64,000 nt of DNA. Origin: Methanomassiliicoccales archaeon. Its GTDB lineage: Archaea > Thermoplasmatota > Thermoplasmata > Methanomassiliicoccales > UBA472. The DNA lies in contig JAPKYK010000003.1 of assembly GCA_026394395.1 (NCBI GenBank), forward strand, positions 324,547 to 388,546. The letters are read 5' to 3'. The notes under the pieces were generated by a model. That model ran no database searches. It had not been told where the DNA came from and saw only the letters and a program-made list of their open reading frames with translations. Positions within the stretch are counted from its first letter, which is position 1; the number at the start of each line of letters is the position of its first letter. Shown piece by piece: positions 46,824 through 54,520 of the stretch. The position numbers and the translations under genes are program-made.

Positions 46824-47600
46824 ATGTCCTTTCAGGCCAACCCCATACCAGACCGCCCGGTGCTGCGCCTGGAGGGGGAGGAGACGGTGCTGTGCGTCGG
46901 CGACCTGCACATAGGGATCGAGGCGGACCTGCGCTACCGGGGCATCGTCGTACCCTCGCAGACCCATCGCATGGAGAGCGAGCTCCTGGACCTGGCCAAG
47001 GGCGTGGACCGCCTGGTCATCGTGGGGGACGTCAAGCATCAGGCCCCTGGCTCCACCAGGCAGGAACACCTGGAGGTCCCTCGCTTCTTCAACAGCCTGC
47101 TGAACTTCTATCCCCGTATAGACCTGGTCAAGGGCAACCACGACACGGACATCGAAAGGATGCTGCCCTCCCGGGTGACCGTCCACGAACAGGGGGGAAT
47201 GACCCTCGGGGACGTGGGATTCGCCCACGGCCATGCCTGGCCGTCCGCGGAGGTCATGGAAGCCCGGTTGCTGGTCATGGGGCACAATCATCCGGCCGTC
47301 ATATTCGAGGACGGTCTGCACCAGAACCAGGTGGAAAGATGCTGGCTGCGCTGCCGCTTCAAGGGGTCGAGCGCCCGTTATACCAAAATGCCGGAGGAGG
47401 CCATCATGCTCCCGGCTTTTAATCGTACGCTGGGCGGAGGCCCGGTGAACCTCGAAGGGCCGCGCATGCTGGGCCCGTTGCTCTCCAACGATCTGCTGGA
47501 CCTGGAGAACGGACAGGTGTACCTCATGGACGGGCTTTTCCTTGGTACGGTATCTTCTTTACGGGTCAAGAGAAGGGGCTACTTCCGCCTGGAAGACTGA
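46824..47600 (+). CDS. archaeal metallophosphoesterase (YkuE/SbcD-related family)
   Basis: 258 residues. LCVGDLHIGIEADLRYRG (D-x-H), VIVGDVKHQ (GD), VKGNHDTD (GNHD), GFAHGHAWPS (H-x-H), MGHNHPAV. GDLHIG...RGI is typical of an archaeal family annotated as putative phosphoesterase. The C-terminal ~70 residues form an extra beta-rich region. It abuts the preceding phosphoesterase. It converges on the hydrogenase operon, 93 bp away. Confidence 0.87.
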   Translation: MSFQANPIPDRPVLRLEGEETVLCVGDLHIGIEADLRYRGIVVPSQTHRMESELLDLAKGVDRLVIVGDVKHQAPGSTRQEHLEVPRFFNSLLNFYPRIDLVKGNHDTDIERMLPSRVTVHEQGGMTLGDVGFAHGHAWPSAEVMEARLLVMGHNHPAVIFEDGLHQNQVERCWLRCRFKGSSARYTKMPEEAIMLPAFNRTLGGGPVNLEGPRMLGPLLSNDLLDLENGQVYLMDGLFLGTVSSLRVKRRGYFRLED

Positions 47601-47644
47601 TCGTCGCTCGGAAGCCCTCAACTTCGGCAGGGCAGCCCTTCGGC

Positions 47645-47678
47645 TTGTTTATAAAAATAGAAAATAAAAGGAAAAAGG
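47645..47678 (-). terminator. T-rich terminator of the mvh/hdr operon
   Basis: On the minus strand, directly after the mvhA stop, several T tracts follow each other (TTTTTCC, TTTTATTTTC, TTTTTATAAAC). No hairpin needed in archaea. It ends the 15-kb operon. Confidence 0.5.
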
Positions 47679-47693
47679 TTGGACCGAGGGGGT

Positions 47694-49223
47694 TTAGTAG
47701 TTCCGGGACAGGGTCTTGTAGACCGAGCCATCCGGGTTCCTGATGACCGCGTCCATAGGCATCTGGCCAGGCAGGGTGTGCGTGGCGCAGCTGTTGCACG
47801 GGTCGTAGGCGCGGTAGGCCATCTCCACGGCGTTGAGCAGACCGTCGGACACCATCCAGTTCTTGATGAGAGCGGTGGCGGCCTTGCGGACGCTGAGGTT
47901 CATGGGGGCGTTGTTGTTGGTGGTACCCACGACCAGGTTCACGTCGGTGGTGATGCCGTTCTTGTCCGATCTGTAGTGGTGCACCAGGGTTCCACGAGGA
48001 GCCTCCAGTATTCCCACGCCCTCGTCAGGGGTCTGCAGCTTCGGGTTGCGTATGTCCTTGCCGGTTATCTCCGGGTCCTGGGACAGTTCCAGCAGCTTCT
48101 CCGAAGCGTACAGCATCTCGATCACCCTGGCCCAGTGAGTGGCCATGGTGAAGTGCACCGGTCCTTTGACACCCAGACTGCGGAATGTGCCGTGGTACTT
48201 CTCGAACTCGGCCTGCGCCAGCGGGGTGGTGAAGCCCTTGGAGACGTTCAGCCTGGAAAGCGGGGTGGCGCGGTATATGCCGCTGTCCTTCCCGTCCACC
48301 AGTCCCTTCCAGCCGACCGGCTTGAAGTAGCAGAACTTCTCGTAGGACCAGGGCAGGGTGTGCTCGGAGATGTACTTCAGGTAGTCCTTCCCGGTGTACC
48401 TGGCGACCTCTTTCCCGGTGGGCGAGATCATCTTCTGGGTTCCGTCGTAGAAGTTTATCTTGTCGTTCTTGTCGACGGTACCGAGGTAGTAGGTCTCGTT
48501 GTAGTAGATGTTCTTGTCCACGATCAGGTTCAGGTAGTCCTGGTTCTTCAGCACTACATCGGCGAACAGTTGGTTGGTGAACTTGCTGAACTCCACACAG
48601 GACTTGGCCATGGCCTCGATCTTGGCCCTCTCCTCCTCGTTGATGCTCTTGGCGAAACCGCCGGGAATGCCGCACACTGGGTGCGTGGCCTTTCCGCCCA
48701 GCATCTCTTGGATCTTCTGGGCGTAGGAGCGGTGCTTTATGACTTCTCCGCCGATCTCCACACCGACTGCGGCGACGACGCCGAGGATGTTCCTCTCGGC
48801 CTTCGGGGCACCGGGGCCGAGGACGAAGTCCGCGGCGGCCAGGGCGTAGAAGTGGGCGATGTGGCTGTGTATGTAGTGCGCCATGTAGAAGAGCTCACGG
48901 AGCTTCTTGGCGGTCTCTGGCGGTTCGACCCCGAACACACCGTCCAATGCCTTGGTCGAGCAGAGGTGGTGCGCCCCGGGGCAAACGCCGCAGAGCCTGG
49001 AGGTCAGCTTGTTGAGCTCGTCGACGGACCTGCCGATGCAGAACTTCTCGAACCCTCTAAGCTCGGGCACCTGCCAATAGGCGTTGGCCACGTTGCCGTT
49101 GTCGTCCAGGAAGATTTCGATCTTGCCATGGCCTTCCAAACGGGTGATGGGGTCGATGGGTATGCGCTTCTCGGTGGTCTTTACCAGTTTATCGGCACCT
49201 TGACCCATTAATATTGGACACAT
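47694..49223 (-). CDS. mvhA: F420-non-reducing [NiFe] hydrogenase large subunit MvhA
   Basis: 509 residues. The NiFe site is formed by RLCGVCPGAHH (Cys 78 and 81) and DPCNSCATH (Cys 476 and 479). After the final histidine (482) come 27 residues starting TLPGQ, which by family knowledge are cut off by a maturation protease once nickel is in place; no such protease gene is in the window. RIPIDPITRLEGHGKIEI is the normal start. Group 3c enzymes take electrons from H2 and pass them through MvhG and MvhD to HdrA. Last gene of the operon, 5 bp after mvhG. ATG 49223 has AGGAGG 11 bases upstream; ATG 49208 is the alternative. Confidence 0.95.
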   Translation of the reverse strand: MCPILMGQGADKLVKTTEKRIPIDPITRLEGHGKIEIFLDDNGNVANAYWQVPELRGFEKFCIGRSVDELNKLTSRLCGVCPGAHHLCSTKALDGVFGVEPPETAKKLRELFYMAHYIHSHIAHFYALAAADFVLGPGAPKAERNILGVVAAVGVEIGGEVIKHRSYAQKIQEMLGGKATHPVCGIPGGFAKSINEEERAKIEAMAKSCVEFSKFTNQLFADVVLKNQDYLNLIVDKNIYYNETYYLGTVDKNDKINFYDGTQKMISPTGKEVARYTGKDYLKYISEHTLPWSYEKFCYFKPVGWKGLVDGKDSGIYRATPLSRLNVSKGFTTPLAQAEFEKYHGTFRSLGVKGPVHFTMATHWARVIEMLYASEKLLELSQDPEITGKDIRNPKLQTPDEGVGILEAPRGTLVHHYRSDKNGITTDVNLVVGTTNNNAPMNLSVRKAATALIKNWMVSDGLLNAVEMAYRAYDPCNSCATHTLPGQMPMDAVIRNPDGSVYKTLSRNY

Positions 49224-49228
49224 TTTGT

Positions 49229-50248
49229 TCAGGCCTCCTTGGAAGCAGTGGTAGCTTTCTTCTCTTTAACCTTCCGCTTGATGATCGAGGAAGGCATGGT
49301 GAACGCATAGAAGGTTCCAAGGGGGTCCTTGACCTGCGCCATCAGCTCCAATATGTTATCTTCGGACAGTTGGCTTTCACCAGTGCCAATGGAGAATATC
49401 GAAGCCAGCGCGCTCAGCATGCTGCCGCCTTGGTCCAGCACCTCGGCGGTCGGTCCCATGCATCCGCGGCAAGGCTGGTTACCTTCCAAGCACTTGGCGC
49501 CGCAGCCCGCCCTGGTGGACGGTCCGAGGCATATGACTCCCTGTTCCAGCATGCACTTCTTGGGGTCGATGTCGATCTCGTAAGGCATGTATATCCTGTC
49601 CACCTTCTTGACGGCCCTGGTCCTGGGGCACTCGTCGCAGAGGGCCTTGTTGGAGGCGATCACGGAGCCCTTGGGGGGCAGCGGGGCGCCTTCCTTGACA
49701 TGCTTCTCGACTATGCCGAGGAACTCGTTGATCAGGTTGGTGGTGGGCGGGCATCCGGGCATGTAGTAGTCGACGTCGACGACCTGGTCCAAGGTGAACA
49801 CCTGGTCATATAGCACTGGCAGATCTATGAGCCCTTCGGGTGCCTGGTAGTGCGGGGTGGGGAAGACCCTCTCCACGTTGTCCGAGGTGGGGGTCTTGAT
49901 GTAGACATATTCCAATATGTCCTTCCTGTTGGTCATGTTGGCCAGTCCGGGAATTCCCCCGAAGCAGGCGCAAGAACCGAAAGAGACCAGAATCTGGGAC
50001 TTCTGCCTCAGCAGCTTGGCCACGTGTTCGTTCTCGCTGTTCCTCACGGCACCGTTGAACAGGGTGGCGGTGATATATCCGTCGGGCATGGCCTCGACGT
50101 CCTTGAGCTTGACGTCCACGGCGATGGGCCAGAAGACGATGTCGGCCATTTCGGCCACCCCGAGGATCTTCTCGTCGATGTCCAATAGGGCAACGTCACA
50201 GCCTCCGCATCCGGCACCCCAATATTGTGCGATTTTTATCTTTGACAT
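49229..50248 (-). CDS. mvhG: F420-non-reducing [NiFe] hydrogenase small subunit MvhG
   Basis: 339 residues from ATG 50248, chosen because GGAGGT stands 6-7 bases upstream; the longer frame to 50305 overlaps mvhD. GAGCGGCDVALLD (Cys 14 and 17) binds the proximal cluster, FGSCACFGGIPG and PGCPPTT add further ligands. The C-terminal third is cysteine-rich (KCMLEQGVICLGPSTRAGCG, CRGCMGP), for two more clusters. It relays electrons from MvhA to MvhD. It follows mvhD by 28 bp. Confidence 0.94.
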   Translation of the reverse strand: MSKIKIAQYWGAGCGGCDVALLDIDEKILGVAEMADIVFWPIAVDVKLKDVEAMPDGYITATLFNGAVRNSENEHVAKLLRQKSQILVSFGSCACFGGIPGLANMTNRKDILEYVYIKTPTSDNVERVFPTPHYQAPEGLIDLPVLYDQVFTLDQVVDVDYYMPGCPPTTNLINEFLGIVEKHVKEGAPLPPKGSVIASNKALCDECPRTRAVKKVDRIYMPYEIDIDPKKCMLEQGVICLGPSTRAGCGAKCLEGNQPCRGCMGPTAEVLDQGGSMLSALASIFSIGTGESQLSEDNILELMAQVKDPLGTFYAFTMPSSIIKRKVKEKKATTASKEA

Positions 50249-50276
50249 TTCTTTACCTCCAATGGGGACGGGGATT

Positions 50277-50732
50277 TTACTCCTCCTTGATCGGGTTCGG
50301 TCCAAGCTCCCTTACGGTGCGGTCGAATCCCTTTATCGTTTCCTGGAATTTCATACCCTCAGATGCGGAAACCCATTCCAATCGAAGGCGGTCCGGGTTA
50401 AAGCCGTATTGCTCCAACAGCACGCGGAGCAGGGCGATTCTTCTCCTGGTGCGGTAGTTGCCACCGATATAATGGCAGTCAGCGGGGTGGCAGCCCAGGA
50501 CGAGCACTCCATCGGCCCCCTTGGCGAAGGCCCTCAGGACGAACTCGGGGTCCACCCTGGCGGAGCACATGGTCCTGATGACCCGGAAATTGGTAGGCAT
50601 CTGCAAGCGGGACACTCCGGCCAGGTCAGCCCCGGCATAGGAGCACCAGTTGCAGCAGAACACCAGCAGGCTGGGTTCCCAGACCCCTGCCTCTGTGGCA
50701 GGAGCGCTCTCGGCATGCGCTTGGTTGGACAT
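50277..50732 (-). CDS. mvhD: MvhD, hydrogenase/Hdr-linking iron-sulfur protein (copy 1)
   Basis: 151 residues from ATG 50732, one base overlap with the hdrA stop (TGATG), and GGAGGT eight bases upstream. LLVFCCNWCSYAGADLAG, RTMCSARVDPEFVLRAF and LGCHPADCHYIGGNYR hold the five conserved cysteines that bind a [2Fe-2S] cluster in MvhD. A family tail, LEWVSASEG, closes it. In MvhADG-HdrABC the protein bridges hydrogenase and HdrA. Its position next to mvhG and mvhA suggests this copy serves the hydrogenase. Two further MvhD genes lie upstream in the same operon. Confidence 0.93.
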   Translation of the reverse strand: MSNQAHAESAPATEAGVWEPSLLVFCCNWCSYAGADLAGVSRLQMPTNFRVIRTMCSARVDPEFVLRAFAKGADGVLVLGCHPADCHYIGGNYRTRRRIALLRVLLEQYGFNPDRLRLEWVSASEGMKFQETIKGFDRTVRELGPNPIKEE

Positions 50733-53700
50733 CACTTACCACCTCCGACCAGAAGAGCGGCATCGATCTGCGCCAGGATCTGGTTGTTCTTGAAGCCTTT
50801 CTGTTCTAGCGCGCCGGACGGGCAAGCGGCCACACAGGTTCCGCAACCCATGCACAGGCCCTCGTTGATGACGGCCTTGCGCTTCTCGGCGTTGGCTGGG
50901 TCACCGACGATGGTGATGGCCTTGTACTCACAGACCGGCTCGCATATGCCGCAGCCGTTGCACACCATCTCGTTCACCGCGGCGATGATGCCCTGGGTCT
51001 CGAGGTACTGCTTCGATATTATGGTCATGGCCCGGGCCGCAGCACCGGAGGCCTGCCCGATGGTCTCGTCGATGAACTTTGGCCAGTGAGCCAGTCCGGC
51101 CAGGTATATTCCGCTGGTGGCGAAGTCCACCGGCCGCAGCTTCATGTGCGCCTCCAGGAAGTACTTGTCCTTGCTCAGGGGCACCTTGCACATCTTGGCC
51201 AATTCTTCGTTGTCCTCGTTGGGGCGTATGCCCACGCTGAGCACCAGCAGGTCCGGCGATAGTTGCACCGGGGCGTTCAGCACCGTGTCGTCCACCAGGA
51301 CCTTCATGGCGCTGCCGTCCATGGTCATCTCGGGCATCTTGTTCTCCGGGAAGCGGATGAACTTGACGCCCAGCTCGCCGGCCTCTTTATACAAGGTCTC
51401 CCGGAAGCCGTAGGTCCTGATATCCTTGTGCAGGATGTAGACCTGGGTTTTGGGGTCCTTCTTCTTGATCTCGATGGCGTTCTTGACCGCCTTGGCGCAG
51501 CACACCCTGCTGCAGTAGGGCGCCTCGTCGTTCCTTGACCCGACGCACTGTATCATGACCACGGTCTTGGCGTGGACGTGTCCCTCGACCAAGGCCTTCT
51601 CCAGCTCGTTCTGGGTGACGACGCCCTTGGCCTTGCCGTACATGTACTCCTTGGGCTCGTAGGGCTTGGCCCCGGTGGCCACCACGATGACGCCGGTCTC
51701 TATCTCCTTGCCGCCGGTCACCTTCACCTTGAAGTTGCCGACGAAGCCGGAAACGTCCTCCACCTTGGTGTTCATGTGCACGGTGATCTTGTCGTTGGCG
51801 CGCACCTTGGCCTCTAGGTCTTTGATGAACTGCCTTGGGGACTTACCTCCCTCGTCGGTGTACAGGTTGTTCATCTGTCCGCCCATGGCCCCGGTTACCT
51901 CTAACAGGTCTACCTTGAACCCTTGCAAGGCTATGTCCAGGGCGGCGGTCATCCCGGCCAGCCCGCCACCTATGACAGTGGCAGTATGATTGACGTTGAG
52001 CTGTGCCTTGGTCAGTGGCTCCAGGAACCTGGACTTGGCGACGGCCATGCGGGTCAGGTCCTTGGCCTTCACGGTAGCCTTCTCCGGCTCGTGCATGTGG
52101 ATCCAAGAGCACTGGTCCCGGATGTTGGCCAGCTCGAAGAGGAAGGGGTTCAGCCCGGCTTCCCTGATGGTGTTCTGGAACAGAGGCTCATGGGTCCTGG
52201 GAGTGCAGGAAGCTACGACCACGCGGTTCAGGTTGTGCTCCTTGATCATCTTCTTGATCCGTTCCTGGGTATCGGCGGAGCAGGTGTACTTGTTATCCTC
52301 GGAATACACCACGTTGGGCAAGGTCTTGACGTACTCCACCACGGATGGTACGTCGACTATACCTCCTATATTGATGCCGCAGTGGCAGACGAAGACTCCG
52401 ATGCGCGGCTCCTGTCCTAAAACCTCCAGCTCCTTGGGATAATCTTCCTTAGTGACCAGGGTGTTCCTCGCGGTAGCTATAATCGTTCCGGCCTTCGAGG
52501 CTACTCCGGAGGCCTCCGCCACCGACGTGGGAATGTCCTTGGGGGCAGCAAAGGCGCCGCTCACGAATATGCCAGGACGGGAGGTGCTCAGCGGGTCGTA
52601 GATCGAGGTGTCGCAGAATCCGTGCTTGTTCAGTTTGATGCCCAGCCGTTCAGCCAATTTACCCGCATCCTGTGGCGGCTTCAGTCCTACGGCCAGGACG
52701 ACCATGTCGAACTCCTCGGCCTTGACGTTGCCGCCTTCGCTGTAGCGTAGCAGCAGGTTGTTGCCCTCGACCTCATCCACGGAGGCTATGCGGGTCCCGC
52801 GGTGCATCTTGATACCGTACTCACCCTCGGCCCTCTTGACATAGTCCTCGAACTCCTTTCCCACGGCCCTGACGTCCATGAAGAATATGGTGGGCTTAAG
52901 CCCAGCAGTGTGCTCCCCGGCGATTATGGCCTCCTTGATGGAATACATGCAGCAAACGGAGGAACAATAGGTGTTGCCCACCTTCTCGTCCCTAGAGCCT
53001 ACGCACTGGATGAAGGCCACCTTCTGGGGCACCTCACCGTCGGAGGGGCGTAGCACCGTGCCGAAGTAGGGGCCAGTGGAGCTCAGTATCCTCTCGAACT
53101 CGATGCTCGTCACCACGTTCTTGAACTCTCCGTAGCCGTACTCCCTCTTCAGCTTGGCATTGAACTCATCGAACCCGGGGCAGAGCACTACGGCTCCTAC
53201 CTGGATGTCCATGGACTCATCTTTCTTGTCGTATACTACTGCCTTGGCCTTGCATTCCTCGTAACAGATGCCGCAGCCGATGCAGATGTTCTTGTCGATG
53301 GAGTACACCAATGGAACGGCCTGCGGATACATGACGAATATGGCCTTGCGCTTTGCCAATCCTTCGTTATATTCGTCCTTGGTCTCTACGGGGCATTTGA
53401 TGGCGCACTCACCACAGCCAGTACACTTCTTGTCATCCACCCTAAGAGTGTTCTTCTTAAGTTTGACCATGAAGTTGCCCGGTTTGCCATCGATCGATTC
53501 GACCTCGGCGTTGGTTATGAGCTTGATGTTCCGATGCCTTCCCGCTTCGACCAGTTTTGGTGCCATGATGCACATAGAACAGTCGTTGGTCGGGAAGGTC
53601 TTGTCCAACTGAGCCATGGCCCCGCCGATGCTGGGCTTCTTCTCTACCAAATACACCTTGAAGCCGGAATCAGCAAGATCCAATGAGGTCTGGACGCCGG

Positions 53701-53746
53701 AAATTCCAGCTCCCACGACCATTACAGCTCCGATAACATCTGCCAT
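50732..53746 (-). CDS. hdrA: fused double HdrA protein (copy 2)
   Basis: 1004 residues. Half 1 (to ~450): FAD-binding VMVVGAGISGVQTSLDLA, FPTNDCSMCIMAPK, an inserted two-cluster ferredoxin (Cys 108, 111, 114, 118 and 155, 158, 161, 165) and the rest of the flavin domain. Half 2 (~450-1004) is a canonical HdrA: N-terminal domain with RIGVFVCHCG, SCTPRTHEP and RDQCSW, a second FAD domain with VIGGGLAGMTAALDIA, and C-terminal ferredoxin motifs CNGCGICEPVC and CMGCGTCVAAC. HdrA is the flavin-based electron-bifurcating subunit of heterodisulfide reductase. Exactly as long as the copy at 59321-62335. RBS GGAGGT lies within the end of the preceding gene. Confidence 0.93.
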   Translation of the reverse strand: MADVIGAVMVVGAGISGVQTSLDLADSGFKVYLVEKKPSIGGAMAQLDKTFPTNDCSMCIMAPKLVEAGRHRNIKLITNAEVESIDGKPGNFMVKLKKNTLRVDDKKCTGCGECAIKCPVETKDEYNEGLAKRKAIFVMYPQAVPLVYSIDKNICIGCGICYEECKAKAVVYDKKDESMDIQVGAVVLCPGFDEFNAKLKREYGYGEFKNVVTSIEFERILSSTGPYFGTVLRPSDGEVPQKVAFIQCVGSRDEKVGNTYCSSVCCMYSIKEAIIAGEHTAGLKPTIFFMDVRAVGKEFEDYVKRAEGEYGIKMHRGTRIASVDEVEGNNLLLRYSEGGNVKAEEFDMVVLAVGLKPPQDAGKLAERLGIKLNKHGFCDTSIYDPLSTSRPGIFVSGAFAAPKDIPTSVAEASGVASKAGTIIATARNTLVTKEDYPKELEVLGQEPRIGVFVCHCGINIGGIVDVPSVVEYVKTLPNVVYSEDNKYTCSADTQERIKKMIKEHNLNRVVVASCTPRTHEPLFQNTIREAGLNPFLFELANIRDQCSWIHMHEPEKATVKAKDLTRMAVAKSRFLEPLTKAQLNVNHTATVIGGGLAGMTAALDIALQGFKVDLLEVTGAMGGQMNNLYTDEGGKSPRQFIKDLEAKVRANDKITVHMNTKVEDVSGFVGNFKVKVTGGKEIETGVIVVATGAKPYEPKEYMYGKAKGVVTQNELEKALVEGHVHAKTVVMIQCVGSRNDEAPYCSRVCCAKAVKNAIEIKKKDPKTQVYILHKDIRTYGFRETLYKEAGELGVKFIRFPENKMPEMTMDGSAMKVLVDDTVLNAPVQLSPDLLVLSVGIRPNEDNEELAKMCKVPLSKDKYFLEAHMKLRPVDFATSGIYLAGLAHWPKFIDETIGQASGAAARAMTIISKQYLETQGIIAAVNEMVCNGCGICEPVCEYKAITIVGDPANAEKRKAVINEGLCMGCGTCVAACPSGALEQKGFKNNQILAQIDAALLVGGGK

Positions 53747-54520
53747 TTAAGCACCTCCGATCACGATTGCTTTATATTTTGGACTCTTGCCCTCGATATG
53801 GTCCAGGGCCAGTAGGTTCTTGGACCTGAGGTTCACCACTTGCTCCAGCGTCTTGTCGGTGGGGAGACCGGTCATTTGGGCCAATTCCTTCACCGATCGC
53901 GCGTTGCCAGTGGTCAACTGTAGGAGAAGGCATTTCTGGTACTCGTCCTCAACCGCCGTCTCCAACATCTTTTCGTATGCGGCTTCATCCGGGACATCCC
54001 CGTACACATTGCCCTTGCCCAGGATCTTGACCTCCTTGCTCGTCAGGACCTTCAATCTGAAGAGCTTGGCCGCCTCCACAGCGGCTACAAGTCGGGTGAC
54101 GAGGTCGGGGTTGGACTTGACCGGGGTCGGGCCCAGATTCTTCACCTTGTTGACAAAATCGGTTATGACGTGGGAGTACTTCTCTCCCTCCGAGGCCGAG
54201 ACCCATTGAAGTTCCAACCGCTCGGGTTCTATGCCCGCTAGCTCGACCAGCTTCTTGGCCATATTGAACCTCTTCTGGGTATAGTAATTGCCGTTGATGT
54301 AGTGGCAGTCACCGATATGGCATCCGGAGACTATCACTCCGTCGATCCCTTCCTTGAACATCTCCAGCACGATGTGCGGGGACACCCTGGTGCTGCACAT
54401 TACCCGTATGGCCCTGGTGTTGGTCGGATATTGATATCTGCTAACGCCGGCCAGATCGGCGCCGGCATAGGAACACCAGTTACATAGGAAGACTAGTATC
54501 TTCGGCTCGAATTCGCTCAT
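53747..54520 (-). CDS. MvhD-like protein with C-terminal extension (copy 2)
   Basis: 257 residues. The first ~140 are MvhD: FLCNWCSYAGADLAG, RVMCSTRVSPHIVLEMF, GCHIGDCHYINGNYY, LQWVSASEGEKYS. The remaining ~115 are not in ordinary MvhD: they hold a helical stretch (DLVTRLVAAVEAAKLFRLKVL) and, near the end, a winged-helix-like part (NARSVKELAQMTGLPTDKTLEQVVNLRSKNLLAL in form). Its role is unknown; a docking or DNA-binding part are both possible. Its ATG overlaps the stop of the HdrA C-half gene (ATGA), and its own stop abuts the next hdrA ATG. Confidence 0.88.
   Translation of the reverse strand: MSEFEPKILVFLCNWCSYAGADLAGVSRYQYPTNTRAIRVMCSTRVSPHIVLEMFKEGIDGVIVSGCHIGDCHYINGNYYTQKRFNMAKKLVELAGIEPERLELQWVSASEGEKYSHVITDFVNKVKNLGPTPVKSNPDLVTRLVAAVEAAKLFRLKVLTSKEVKILGKGNVYGDVPDEAAYEKMLETAVEDEYQKCLLLQLTTGNARSVKELAQMTGLPTDKTLEQVVNLRSKNLLALDHIEGKSPKYKAIVIGGA

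Noticed and set aside
47679-49211. 510-codon open frame on the plus strand
   Set aside because: Exact antisense of mvhA, which has all NiFe-site motifs.
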